From: Apteryx mantelli
Lineage: Eukaryota > Chordata > Aves > Apterygiformes > Apterygidae
Direction: 5' to 3'
DNA length: 64,000 bases
Assembly: GCF_036417845.1 (NCBI RefSeq)
Contig: NC_089982.1
Location: 70,647,684 to 70,711,683 of the forward strand
Positions 1 to 13,503 of this stretch are shown here, one piece after another. Positions within the stretch are counted from its first letter, which is position 1; each line of letters begins with the position of its first letter. The translations under genes and the position numbers were made by a program. The notes beneath the pieces were generated by a model that saw only the letters and a program-made list of their open reading frames with translations, did not search any database and was not told the origin of the DNA.

Positions 1-1019
1 AGAACATCTCACACCTCTCCTTCCTTCCCAGCAGTTACTTTACAAATCAGTTATTTTTAGAAGTTTGTCTTCTAAATTTGCATTATGTGAAGTCCTTTTC
101 CCATGCCCCCACATACCTCACTGCAAAATACAGATTTGAAGGATCATGTAGGTTTGAGTCATACCATGTAATTGGTTAATCCCTATAATCTCTTTTGCCA
201 TATGCTGTTCTATTTTCACATTCAGTGTATTAATGGTGTAGTTAGCAGTTTAAAAACATTTCAAATATGTAACTGAAACAGAGTTTGTTCTGGTTCAGAG
301 ATGAAAACAAAGATAAACACAAATGTGTGTGGATCTTTAAGCAAGCCCTGTCAATATTTCTATCTCAGATGTTTGTCATTCCAATGAGTCTGGTGCTTCC
401 GAAGCGTTAACTCCAGGTTGATTCCCCAGTGTATATGTAGAGAAGCATAATGTAGAAGAGAAACGTGATTCACCTGCAGGACTCTGCATCAATCATTTGT
501 ACTTTGATCTTAGTAGTCTTATTTTTTTTTCCCTCCTAATACTAGTAAGTATTTGATGTTTGGTTTTTTGAGTCTACTGTTAGTACTCTTAGCTTGGTGG
601 GGGGGAATGTGACAGGATTGTCAAATTGCATGTAGACCTTCCTGCATTTACAACTCGGTTTTGCGTTTGCAGTAGTGGTCAGATGAAGCTGAGTATGTTA
701 ACAGTATCAATGTTATACTCCTTCAGTCCTAAGCAAGCCCAAGAAAGGAAGAAAGCTGGTACGAGCTTTAGTCCTTATGATAAGGCAAAATAGGAAGTAC
801 AGCAGAGTCTTTGGGAAAAGTTATTTTAAAAGTATTTGCATGCTGGCAAGTCTGAAAAGTTATTTAGATACTTTTATTGGCTACCTAAAATTTTAATGCT
901 GTCGTGTATTCCAGGTTGTTTGTACCACTCAGCTAAGAGGCTGTCTAACAAAACGAATGGTCAGTTTTTGTCTTTTCCTCTTTAGAATTTGTTATAAGCT
1001 GAGGCATTGATTAATTAAG
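1..1019. other. no feature seen
   Basis: AT-rich noncoding sequence. No exon, RNA gene or clear repeat recognised. Confidence 0.6.
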
Positions 1020-1280
1020 GAAGCGAAGTCAGCGCGTGGTTGTGGCGCGGTGTACGTTGCCTGTTGCGCTAGAGGCTTTCAGGTGCGACCTTGCTGTAGA
1101 CGGGGCAGGGCGCATGGTCAGCGCCACGCTCTGGGCACCTGAGCGCCTTAGTGTGGCCTGTCTTCGTTGCCACGGAAACGAGTTGCAGTCAGAGGGTGTT
1201 AATGCGAGAGCCCACCTGCCAGCAGCACGCACAGCTACTCCTCGGCTTCGCAGCTTGTGTCCTGTAACTCAAGTGCGAAG
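1020..1280. promoter_or_regulatory. CpG-rich patch with X-box, possible promoter
   Basis: About 260 bases stand out as GC- and CpG-rich in an otherwise AT-rich, CpG-poor stretch (for example gcgcgtggttgtggcgcgg). They contain GTTGCCACGGAAAC at 1166-1179, one base away from the RFX X-box form GTTGCCATGGAAAC. It could be an alternative PROM1 promoter or first noncoding exon, or an unrelated regulatory island. The 98-codon frame over it does not look like a protein. Confidence 0.4.
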
Positions 1281-1330
1281 CCTTCACGAAGGAAGCAAGC
1301 TAAGAATAAAACTTTCCCCTCTTTTTAGAT

Positions 1331-4300
1331 GAAATCAGACAACAACTTAGAGGCATGTTTGGTGCAGTAGTGTACTTGAATGTGTTGCAGGACAGTCTTG
1401 TTACTTATGTTAAATTACAAGATTCCTTTATTCCAGCTTCTGCTTTCTATTCTGGAAGCACCGGGCTCAGAACGCCCTGCTCCTGCTGAAGTAGCGTAAA
1501 AATAAGTTGTTGAATGCAGGCCCTTCCTGGGCAAAACACAGTATAAAGAGTTAAGTGTACTATTCATTTGTTGGGAAGGAGAACACAAGCCATTTTTTTA
1601 GGCCTGGGCTACACTTCTAAATTCTTTCATGTTTGCTGAGTGCCATTTGTTGAATAGTTTGAGTATAAGACTGAAGTTCGGAGCTTGACTGTATTTTTTT
1701 TTTTTTTTTTAATGCAAGTCCTGCCTCTGACCCCTTCGTTCCTCCTTTCATCTCACCTGCAATATTGGAGAAGATGCCATGGCCAGTCTTTCACAGCAGC
1801 TGCAAATTGTAGAGTTTAGCACTTTAACCTTGTGTTCCCTGTCTTTGAAATTAGTATCTCACATGAGTGTATTGAGCAATTAAAACATTTTAATCATTAA
1901 AAAATTAGTTATTTCCACATAATTTTATGTGGAAAGAGAAGAAAGCATATGCAAAACCCTCTTGTCGGAGGTAGGTTTAATGAGCTCCTAGGGTGTGTTT
2001 TTTTTTATACATTAACTGTGTTTAGATGTGAGGTTCTAAAGCTAATTATCAAGACACTTTATCACCTACTCAGTTAAACTCAGTTAAGCAGAATTTTATT
2101 TTTTTGTGTAAAATTAATTTTATTTTTGGCTACTCTTTAGGTTTTCATTGTCTATTTCTACTTCGGTTTTGCTTCTTGGTAGTAACAAATCTTCCACAGC
2201 TCCCCTACCAAAAAAGCATCTGGGCAAATTCAAAATAAGATTTGTAGTGTTCTGATTGGTATCTGTGCAGAATAGCTTCAAGAAGCTCAGTAAAATAAAT
2301 ACTTTTTTTGGGGGGGGGGTAGTTTCAACCTGATAGTAGACAAAATATGGCTTTTGGCACTGATTTCCTTGCATCATTTGTATAAGCGTTTCAGTGATAC
2401 CTGTGTGAGATGTGCATGTGACTGAGGTGGTGGCACTGGAGCTAAATTCAGTGGTGCAGATCTAGAAGTCCCCTTTTGTTCTTAGACTTGAGACTTTCCC
2501 AGAAATGTTGTTCATGTTTGCACCAGTGAGCAGCAAAAGAACTGCGCTTGGGCTCTGACTCAAGCTGCTATGTGCGAACATTGCACTTTGGCAATGTAAC
2601 ATACTGCTCAGGTTCCCAAAGCAATAATGGCATTTTGTAAAAACTTAATTATGATAGCCTTTTCCAGTTGTGCGAAGTCTCAGTATTAGCTTGGGCATGG
2701 AAGTGCAAAGGTGTGATGCACTGCTTCTGAAGCTAGTGTTTGACAGCTATGCCCTGCACACATGATTATTTTTCTTAAAGTTTACTTTCTGGAGTTGGGT
2801 CAGGAGCACTGATGCACTTGCTGGTGCAGGAACTGGGAGGTGGAGAGGGAGAGCAAGAGCTGCCTCACAGCAAGTTAGCCGTAGGTTGGCCAAGCTGTAT
2901 TATGAAATGGCAGTTTCAGTACGCTGTATAGTCAGTGCCTTCACCACATCCCTTCACTGTTTCTTCCACACCGTGGCTAGAGCTGTGACGTTAGTTTGGA
3001 GTAGTAGCTGAAGCATGTATATCAAAAATGCGAGTTTCAATGGTGATAGAGGTTGTGTATAGCATAGCAGCAGTGGTGTCATTTGGGTAGAGCTGGGATA
3101 AGTGGGGAACTTGGAGTGCACCTTTATTTGGTAGTATGGTGTATGCAATGAAAGAAATGCCTTGCGTCTAAGGCTGGGAATACTGTGGAAAACTGAGCAG
3201 CAGGAGAATACAAGGTAAATTGGCATCTTCCTTCCTCTGCCTGTTCATATACACTTAAGGAAATAGTGTTTAAAAAATTATTGGTCACTTCATTCTGGGA
3301 AGTTGAGTGATGACGTACATATGTAAACAGGGAATGCTTCTGAAAATGTTTCTGAAGCAGATTTGAGCTCTACTTTTTTGTACTTTCTTATGCATCAGAA
3401 ACGTAATTCCTTTCTCCCCAACTATTCCCCACTGTAGACTGATTTAACAGATTACTTGTCAAAAGGAGTTTTTTGTGGATGGGGATGGGAGGGTTATACA
3501 TACTATCTACTAAAGGCCACAATAGAAAAATACAGTTGTAGACATTAACACTTCTCTGATGTCTTCCAGCCCACTCTTTTTGGATTATGTAAACAAGGAT
3601 TCTGTTTTTGAGACGGATATTTATGTCGAAAATATGATTTGTTTAATCAGAGTGTAGCATAGCTGGATCATCTGAAAATTTTGCAATATACTTACATCTG
3701 GGACCTTCTCTCCACACTATCCTCAGAGTTTGTCCTAGATTTCTTTTAATACTATCTGTCAGTTGTGCCTAGGAGAGAAGACAGGCCTCAGCAGCATTTG
3801 GAAAATGACAATCCAGCTGCACAGCTTCAACAGTGTTAAGAGAGAAATTAATGCAAATGAACCTCAAACTGAGTCTGAGGGAGTGGGGTTACTTTCTGTG
3901 GAGAAGTTGTTCAGAACTGACATTACCACAGGTGGTAAATCTTTGGTATTGAGGCCCAGCTCATATTTCCCAAACCTAAACTGCCTTCAGCCCCTTCCAA
4001 GTAAGACATGTATATCCTCTCTGTCTTTTGGGGATGTCTTCTGGCAAATAGGTTGGGTATCTTCTGGAAGAGCACTATCTGGCTTGAGAACCCTGCTAAT
4101 AGTTGCAGTATGGCAGTCACAGGCCAGTGCTTGAACCTGTGTCTTGGCCTTGTTTTGTTTGTCTAGGCATTAGTGGGAGACAGAAGCTATAATGGAAGAG
4201 GTGATAGGCAGTATTTTGTTCCCCAGAGTGCAGGGGCTGCAAGTTCTGCTGTAGCTGGATCCAGAAGCTCGGGCTACAAGGAAGGGGGAGATACAGGACT

Positions 4301-7300
4301 GTATTGTGGTAGGACTTCCATATCATTATAGGTAAAGAACCTTCATTGATAGCATTTATCCTAATATAAAATAATTTTTAAAGAAAAAAGCTAAGCTATT
4401 ATAACCTAGAAATGCATTTGTTTGGATAATTATTACTATTAAATGTGTCATGTGTTGAGGGGGGAGGTTAACATTAGTTACATTGGCTGTAGCGTGGTAC
4501 CCGTGCACTCGCAATTGCAGTAAAATATTGAATTCAGCCCTTAATAATTTGTGTACAATTTTTTTTTGTTTGTTTCTGTAAAAGATTGGCCATCCCATGT
4601 AGCATCTAATAGCAAGGAGATAAGTAGCGTGGGTATCGACTTGGACAAAGCCTAAATTTTGCCTTTCAGAAGCCAGTGCATCATCACAGTCTGAGAATAT
4701 ACCGAGTGAAGAATGTAGTTCTTGGTGTCCCTTTCTCTGTTAACAAAACTGTGCTCAGCAAATCTGAAGCACTGGAGGTACGAAAGCTTTTTCAGGACTT
4801 CCAGAGCATGCCTGCAGCATCTCGTATAGCTAGAAATGGGCTAGAGTAGGTTTCCTATCAGTCAGATTCTCTGCAAGTGTGTTTCGTGTGTGAATCTCTT
4901 GAAAGTTATCTCCTATTGCAGGCATTTTGTGGGTCTTCAGACCACTCAGCTGAGGCTCCCTGTTTTTCCTGGCTTGGTGCTCCGGTGTCCATCCTTCTGC
5001 TCCATTTAATTGCTACAAGCTTATCTAGCCACATAGTGTTGAATTTCATTCTCTTTTTAGTACAACTTGTAGTTCATGGAACTGACATTGGTAGAGGGGG
5101 AATGTCCTTGTTCTTTCAGGGGTAACATTTCCAAAAGTCTAAGGGACCTCTCAGTTCCTTTTATCATTTTGGCTGTTATGTCCCTGTTATGCAGCATTTT
5201 GAATGAATCATGTGAGATTCTGTATTGTCTGCTATTGGAAAAGCAGGGATCATTTGACTTTCTCTTTTCTCTGTTATAGAGGCCTTTATCTCCATAATTA
5301 GCAGGATTAGCCTAGCCTTCTAGGCTTTTTTTTATTATTTTTTGCCCTAACAAGTCATTTAGGTTGTTATTTAAAAGCAATAAACTCGTAATTGTTGTTC
5401 GGTGATGGATGTGTTTCTTGAATGATGGCAGCCAAAGTAACAAGAATCTGATAAATCTTGGCCACAAATCTTGTTTCTGCAGTTCTCATAGTGAATAGTT
5501 AGATTTAAAGTTTTTAGAATTATAAATTCCTCCTCCCCCCCCCTTTTTATTGGTTCTCAACTTGTTTCTTTTGTATACTGCTTTTTTAAGCTGCTTTGTG
5601 TAACATTCAGATCTGAACAAGTTACACATTTTTCAAAGTGGGTAGGCACTATTCAAAAGTTACTTCAGCAAAATAAATGTACAAGTATTATTTAATATTT
5701 TAGTGATTGTTTTCTTTTAACAGTATCAAATCTTTCCATATTGATCTTGAAGCTTTGAGTATGTCATCTTCCTTTTCCACAACCAAGTTATTTTCTTGTT
5801 AGAAAGGAAACTAGCTGTCACAGATATCAGCCATTGTAGTTTAATCTGATTAATTTATCAATATATGCATCTTGGAGAAAGGTTACCAGTTACCTAGGAA
5901 AAAAAAAAAACTGTTTTGATAAGTGTTCTTTTGTTTTCTTGTTTTTTTTGCAGTTTGCAGATCCCTATCTTCTTATCTAAAAACAGTTCTGCGATTATGT
6001 CCTGTATTGTCTAAGTCAGAATCTTTCTATTCTCTGAAAAAACACCAAATTATTTTTGTGAGCTTTAAAAGTCATTACAGTTGTTTATTTTACTAATAAA
6101 ATGTATTGCTTTGGATGTCTAACTCGGCTTAAAGGTGCCTGGGTGCACCTGTACAGAACAAATACAAACTTAAAGCCTTTCTTCAGAGCAGCAGCCTTGC
6201 TGATTTTTGGAAGTTCTCATCAGGGAAAACTTTTATCACCACCTTTGTCAGGTACCTTGCTGTGCAGTGTATATTGAAAAGCAATATTCGTTCATCTGTT
6301 GAAAATACACACATTGGTCAGATTTTACACAGGGAAGATGACTTTGTCCCTGAAACCTGCTTGGAGGAAAGAGTGCGTTTCCTATTTCAAATAAAAGCGC
6401 TTTCTTTTGAATGAAGCAGCAATCTCTGTAATACTTTGAACCAATATACATGCATAGTTACTGAATAGGTGGAAAATTCTTGCCCTTGCAAAATCAAAGA
6501 ACACAGAGCTGGAATTCTGCAAAATCAAAGTGAAGTTGCCAGAAAGCCAGTTGCAGAGGTTATTAAAAGCCAGTAGCAGCAGGGCTCCAGTGTGTCGCTC
6601 CCAATTATCTGCATTTATATTTCCATAGGCTCAGGTTATGGAGTATGAAGATAGATTCTGTGCTTTTCTCAGTTTACAGGGAACTTCTGGGGAGGCAAGG
6701 AGCAGGAAATTTGACCTGTAAGGAAAACACTGTTGTTCATGCAGCCTAAATATTTATTACTTTGATCAAAGTTGTAAGTCTGGTCCATCTACATAGCCCA
6801 CTAACTATGAAGAAGTTGCTCAGTCTGTACAGTGTGCTGAACCAGACAAGCATATACAGTCCATCAAGTTAAATCTTTGCCCTTAATCTGTTGTAAATCC
6901 TTACCAGATGGTGGCCTAGAGAGAACTTTAGGTAGCTACTGCAAACAAAATGAATAGCAAAGAATAGCTGCAGTGGCATAAACAATGCACTACAGAAGTT
7001 TCAGTGTCTTAAGAAAATGACAGAATGCAGTTTCAGTGTGTGGTACTTCTTCAAAGCTTTCTACTTGACTTTGTTTGCATGATATATGCAAATTTATTTC
7101 AGACTCCTAAGCAGAGAATTTTTTCTAAAGGCATCTCTCTTTTTGTTCTTTTTCCAATACTTCAACAAGAACAGAAGTTTCTTTGTAGCAAAGAAGAACC
7201 AGTCCCTGCAAAGATTATTTTCAAAGGAGAGATCTTTCATTCTAGGTGTCCCATAACAATTAATGTTTTGGCTATTTCTTTTTCTTTAAACCTTTTTCTG

Positions 7301-10300
7301 GTCCAACTCTTTCATGTTTTGTCTTCATGCTGATGGAAGGTGGAAAGTGCCTAAACAGAAAATGTGACTACTGCACTAAAGGAATAAACCTAGTCTTGGG
7401 TAGCTGCAGTGTGTGAGGATTTTCTGTAGAAGACTTGCATTATCTATTTGGTCTTCCTGACTAATAACAACCTTGAGGAAGCTAATTATAAAACTTCCAT
7501 TCTTTCAACTACCGTTTCAGAAAATTAGGGAGCTTTTTGTACGTGTGAAAGAAGTTCATTGATCATTACTATTATCTGATCCACTGCTGTATAATTTCTT
7601 CATTGGAATGGTGATATTTTCTGTCAGGAGGGTTAATTTCATGTCCCTGCTATTGTAGCCTGCTCCCTTGGCAGCAGTTGCTGCTCCGCAATTTCACATC
7701 TCCAGTAATTGCACTTCACTTAGCTCCCTATTCTCTGATTAAAGTGCACCCTGTTTAGATGACTCCTACAGTTTCCTATCATGCTCATAGCTGTTCATCT
7801 CCTTGTCCTGTTTCCTATTGCAGCTCTATCCCTCTCTCACATTACCCCTCTTTGCACCCAGTATAACCTGAGACTCATTTCTAGGCAGTCTCGTAGCTCA
7901 TCCTTTAAACTATGATTAAAGCAGTGCATGCTCCAAGTCTGCTGTGACCTTAAATGCACTTACCTTGTATTTGCCTCTTGTTTCATTTTATGTGTTGCTG
8001 GAGGCAGGGCCAGAGTATTCTAGGATAAGCTGGAAATGTAGAGTATTTCTTTTGCTTTTAATCACTCTAACTGGAGAAAGAGTCAGTGAGAATGGAAGAT
8101 GGTCATGCTGGGGAGAGGAAATAGCATAGTAAAGGCAGAAGAGGGTGAAAGGGCAGATTACCATAGCAGATGAGAAGTAAAAATGCTTCAGCAATTTAGT
8201 ATGCATTTGTCATGTTTAACCTCCATTCAAACAAGTTCTCCTAGCCTTTGTTAGAATAACAGGTTCTGGGACATCATTTTGCGTGTCAGCAGGGAGGAAC
8301 AATTGCCAGGCTCCTTTTTTTCCTTACGCAAAGAAATGGCTGATGGCCTAAGATTTTGGGTTTTGAACATGAGGTTCAAGTATTTCTTTAATGCAGATGA
8401 ATAAACATGCAGTTGAACAGAGAATTTTCTTTTACCATCTCTGTAATACAAGTAGGTGGTCTTATGCGAGAGCTTCAGAGCAGGGGGAGTGGAGACGCAG
8501 CTCAGGAGTTCTGCTCGGAGAGAAGAGGGACCCACTGTTCTCCAGAGAGAGGCAAAGGATGGAAGCTGAAGCAATTTGATGTTTCTGGTAACTCAGAGAA
8601 GAAAACCTGGGAATTGCATAGGGAGAAAACTTCTTCCCTCAACATTTTGGCAAGCTGTCAGAGAAGGCCAATTTTTCCCCTCTTAGTTCGGAGACAGGGA
8701 TTGTGGCCCCAGTCTGCCTGAAGGAGACCTTGTAAAGAAGGGAGTGAACTCTTCTGACCATTAATAGAGCTCTTAAACAGCTTGAATTTGGAGGTGGAGA
8801 GGAATGATATAGACTGTAGAAGGGAATGCATGGACTAGACTCCTCATCTGTAGGCTGAAGTGGTCTCCTATTGTGCAATAAGTGGGAAGACCTCCTCAGC
8901 TCTGAGACTTCCCATCTGGCCTACAGAGTGAGTTTCCTTCTTGCTCTGTGGAAGGAGGCAAGGATCCTCCTCATGGGGTGAGCAACGCAACAGGACCCAC
9001 TCTGCGCTCTCTGCATTAATGTGCATGTTGGATTCTTCTGCCGTCAACGTGACTGAGCTCCCACCTAGCTCTGCAGTAGAACTGGAGCCGAATGATAGCT
9101 CTAGGATTAGGGACAGTATGAGCAGAAGCATTAAGTAATTATGTGGCAGTAAAGGGCAGGAGCCTAGGTCACCTGCTGGAGGAGACACCTCTTCAATGGG
9201 TGTTAAATCTGACCATAGATTAAAGTTAATGGCAAGAGGCTTTCTAAGTTTGGGGGGTAGCAACCAAAGCCACACTGAAGTCAAATGAAGCATTTTAAAA
9301 TATCATTAAACTGAACTTAAGTAAAACTTGTTCTAAGATGCCCAAAAGATTTTGTTGTCTCTGAGGAATCTGAACTACATGCCATACAGCTTTTCTGGTG
9401 TACGTTTTTACAGGACTTGCAGTTGTTTATACATCTAAGTCATAATTAGAGAGGAAAAAAAACAAGCTTGAAACCATTTTAACTCATTAATTTCAGACTA
9501 ATAGATAGTTTCCAATATTGCTATTTATTTAGGACACTAAATGTGGTCAAACTGACCCATATTCAGAGAAACACTGAACTGTTAAGTGTGTGCATAGTCT
9601 GTTGACTCTATAATAGGTGAAGGGAAATGGGATGAAATACTGTGATGTGAGTTAGAATGAGATGGTATTAAAATGATTATTAACTTATGTGTATTATCTA
9701 TTTAATTCTCCACTGCTGTTACAAAGATCTCCATTCAGTATGAGTTGAATGCTTCAGTCCTGGTAGTTACTGGTTTGCTTGAAGGCTTTTTCATAATAAA
9801 AGCGTAATATGTTGTATTATGCATAAAAGGATAAATTAATTTCAGTTATAATTTGAATAATACTGGAGTTACACTATGACTGAACTGACTCAGTGGAATT
9901 GTTTGAGTGAAGATCAAGTGTAGCATTCCCAAAGGTTTTATTCCAACTGTTTTCCTGTCACCTAGATTTGAAAAGCTTTCTTGGCAGATTTTATAACTAA
10001 TTTATCTTGGTACTTAATAGCCAGACAGCTTATTTTTAAAACTCTATTTTTGCTATTCCTTTCTGTAAAGTGGTTCTAAGAAGGAAGCCTAGTAGTGACC
10101 TCATTTTCTTGCCTGAGTAATACAATATGGAGTGTGTTTGCACAGTACTCATGCTATCAAGCAGTTGGTGATGATGTTTTCTTAACGGAGCTCCTCAGGG
10201 AGGTGCTTAGTATTTCGCCACAAATTGCACTGGTAAATTAACAGTTCATCTGGCTAGTTAGTTTTACTAGGCCAGATGGCATTTTGCATGTGCGATGAGA

Positions 10301-10898
10301 GCAAGAAGGAGACAGAGTAAAGCAGTAATGTAATTAGCCTTGTAAATGAGCCTCACAAGGTAAATCTGTTTAACCCTAGTGACAAAATGTGCTCTGCTCT
10401 AAAGCCTTGGATTACTGGTCCTCTGAAACAATGTGTGCAGCTGGCCAATCACAGATTTGAGAAGTAATCCAGTTAATTTGGAAATAGAGGACACCACTCT
10501 TTGTCTACACCTGCCTAGCCTTTTTATATTTGAAAGGGAAATCGGACTCGAGGTGGTGAATCAGCTATGAGGTACTCTGCCAGTAATGCAGAATAGAGTC
10601 GTGGGGAGTTACCTTAGTTCAAGTTTAAATAAAAACTTATTTTAATACTGGAGCTGTTCTAGCTAAGGAAGAAAGGAGATCCATAAAAGCAAACCAAGAT
10701 CTCGGGAAGAGGAGTGAATTAAATGCTAGCTGAGGTGTCTCCTCCCTGTGCTACAGTGAGCAGTGTCACAACCTGATGCTTGTGTTTGCATGGCAAATGT
10801 GTTGAAGGTTTTGTCAATAACAAAAATTAGCTTTCTTACGTGCCTCCTGGTGATGTTTTCATTTCCCTATTAAATAATTTATTTTTAAATAAACAGTA
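1331..10898. other. noncoding, probable PROM1 first intron or 5' flank
   Basis: No frame here resembles a protein I know, and I found no exon ending in the phase needed to join 13445. It holds short homopolymers (T run at 1694-1711) only. The stretch 8,300-9,300 is purine-rich with overlapping meaningless frames and may be a decayed interspersed repeat. Confidence 0.55.
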
Positions 10899-11090
10899 AG
10901 CATAATTATAGAATATTTTAGAATAATTTAGATTCAAAGGGACCTCTGGAGGTCTTGTCATCCAAATCCTTCTCAAAGCCAGGCCAGCTTCAAAGCTAGA
11001 TACAATGTGGAAGTTAGGTTGCTTAGGACTTTTCCTTAGCTTCTCTGGGCAACTGGCACCAGTATTTGACTACCTTCACACAGCAGGTCG
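10899..11090 (-). mobile_element. CR1 LINE fragment, reverse orientation
   Basis: The stretch attatagaat ... agggacctctggaggtc ... tctctgggcaactggcacca is the reverse-complement layout of the CR1 3' end common in sauropsid genomes. It is 5'-truncated and diverged; the right edge is vague. Confidence 0.75.
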
Positions 11091-13444
11091 GTGCCAGCTT
11101 ATGCAGCTGAGGATCGTAGAAGCTATTTCCTTTTCCTCCTTCCCATCAAATTTTGATTTAAATTTGTAGAAGTAGCTCTCTAGTGACTCTTCTGCAGTGT
11201 ATTATTATACAATGCTAAATGGTTGAATGAATATGTAAACCCAGGGTTGTTTTTTTAGCCCTTTTCCTATTGTTAAAAGACATCTAGCTGTAGAGAAAAT
11301 TCATTGCATTATATATCCTGTGCACCAAATGTTTCTTAAACTTACTCATTTGGGAGGTATATAGATTTAAACAAAAAGAAGAAAGAAATTTGATTTCTGC
11401 TGAAGAAATTGCCTAACACAGTTGGTGCAAATTACACTTTTTGAGTTTGTGCAACACTGCCTCATTTGATTACATACTTTGCTGCTGAACCCCCCCTGCG
11501 AAATGCCCATGCTGTGAGGTACCATGGCCTCCCTCTGCCCTCGATGCAGGGAGGACTTGGTTGGTCCCTGTGTGTGAGACACCTGAGAACTGCAGCTGTG
11601 GATCAGGTGTGTGTTGCCCGTGAGGTTGTGTGCCCTTTCTTTCAGTGATCTCTTGATATTCAAGATGCTTAATAGCAGTGCTTCAGAATATTTGCAAGGA
11701 TTGTAACTCTTCTGTTCTTACAGAATGGCTATTTTACATATGTTTTAGTCTGATTTCTGCTAGTGAGGGATTCAGCCTTATCTTCTAGCATGTGTATAGT
11801 CTTCCCAAACTGAGGTTGCCTCACTACAGAGAGTCCTTGGTCATCTACTGTTAGCATCCTTTCTGCATCTTAGAATACACTTCCCTTCTGTTGATGACTT
11901 GTGGCTTGACAGTCCTGTGATATGTTAACAGATTATTTTTCTTTTTTAATTTACAGTCTTGGTGGCTACAGTTCTTTGCGTGTTTTATTTCCTTCAAAAC
12001 AGTTTTCTGTGAGGATTTCTCACAACCAGAGTTTGTTCAAACTACAGATCTGTCAAGTAAATATTCCTTTGGGGTGGGAGATGGAGTAGAAGACCAGAGA
12101 AGCTATTTGCTTGGGTGGTTATTATTGTGAGACTTGTGTAGAACTAGAGGAGCAGAGTAAGATCACATCCCCTGTGAACTCACTGAACATATTTCATGAG
12201 TGCTACAACTTGTTAGAGGGTTTGGATTTTGTTTTAGGTGGTAAATAACTATTTTTGAATCTGTGGGTCCTTTTTTGATGCACAGGACGGGTAACTTCAG
12301 GTTTCCTCAAAAAAGTCCTTTGCCAGTCTAGTGATAGGGCAGTAGCACCACCAAGCCCAGCTCTGTACGAACATGATGGGCGGGGGGACAGAGTGCTCCC
12401 ACCTAATCCGCTCCTTTTCCCCAATAGGAGGCGAGAGGCTCAGTCAGTCATCTCTCCCAAATGCCCAGATGTTGCTGCTTTGCTCCATCCTAGGCTGTGT
12501 ATGACTTGGACCTGCTGATGCCCCCTCTGTGGCAGAGGGTTTGCAGAGCTGCAGGGGCCCTTTTGAAGTGCAGGGTCTCACAGGCATGGCCAGGAGCCAC
12601 AGTTGCCAGCATTGCCATCAGTGTTAATGAAGGCTCTGTAAGGGCAGGCTGGTAGTGTCCCAAAACTGGGATCCCTTCTTTGCAGCTTCTGGGATTTACT
12701 GAAAGAAACTAGTGTGGTGAAATGTTATTTGTAATGTTAAGTGGCACTATTTGTGTTAAGCCCTTACTTTATTTTTTAGTGGTGGCTGTACTATGTCTAT
12801 ATTGTGAATGAGGTAGAAATGAGCTTGTTGGATGGAGCTGCATTCACAGTAACTTGGCATGTCTTAGGCTTCCTGATTTGTTTTGGCTGTGTTCCATACT
12901 CTCATACAAGATCTGTTGGTCCCAGAGAGAGCACAAGTTTGCTTGATAAGAAGAGAAATTAGGGTAATGTTGGAAAGATAAGGACCTTCTTCCTTGTACC
13001 ATTCAGTCAAGAAGTTACTGTTAATATACTGATTTTGCACATTATGTATATAATTTCATATCTATGCACCTGTCATAAACATGATGAAGCAAAACTGCTA
13101 CCCAGATCTGTCCAGGTGATTTGATAAACTCATGATGAACTTTTCAAATATAATGCTTAATATACAGAGGGTGACCTTGAAAAACCTTTACTGCATTTCA
13201 GTGGGAACTGATTAACAGTACTAATAACCTGGTTATCTTCCAGGTTTCTCATAAAATATACAGTTAAATTGAAAATGTTGGTACTAAACAAGTTTATGGA
13301 AACACTAATGTGCTTGCCTATCCTGTTGATGTTTGTTCTTAATTTCATCGTGCCTATTTAAAGGTAGAATTCACACCAACCTCTCTCCCCATGTTTTCTA
13401 ATTTGTACAGTTTAAAACTCTGGAATATTCTTGCTTATTTTCAG
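11091..13444. other. no gene seen; GC-richer patch at 12360-12660
   Basis: Noncoding up to the first recognised PROM1 exon. At 12,375-12,425 a GC-box-like gggcggggggac and a cccaat occur close together, but CpG content is low, so I do not call a promoter. Confidence 0.5.
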
Positions 13445-13503
13445 ATCTCATCAGAAAACTAGCACAGCAGAAGTTTGGGAATACACAGGGCGATTATCAA
13501 AAG
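13445..13503 (+). CDS. PROM1: PROM1 coding exon: start of N-terminal extracellular region
   Basis: 59 bp between tttcag and gtaaat. With one base from the missing upstream exon it reads [20 protein letters not shown], matching the mammalian segment after the FPxD motif (mouse LDLIKKLIQNK). It is the first exon I can support. It enters in phase 1 and leaves in phase 0. Confidence 0.88.

Noticed and set aside
1036..1332. 98-codon open frame over the CpG patch
   Set aside because: Its length is explained by GC-rich sequence; an antisense frame is open too, composition is not protein-like, and no signal peptide or PROM1 N-terminal motif appears.
8251..9293. Cluster of overlapping frames on both strands (up to 141 codons)
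   Set aside because: Both strands are open over the same DNA and no product is recognisable; more likely a decayed repeat or chance.
1..13444. Search for the PROM1 first coding exon
   Set aside because: I looked for the conserved segment before the FPxD motif and for an exon ending in phase 1, and found none I could defend. It is probably upstream of the window.
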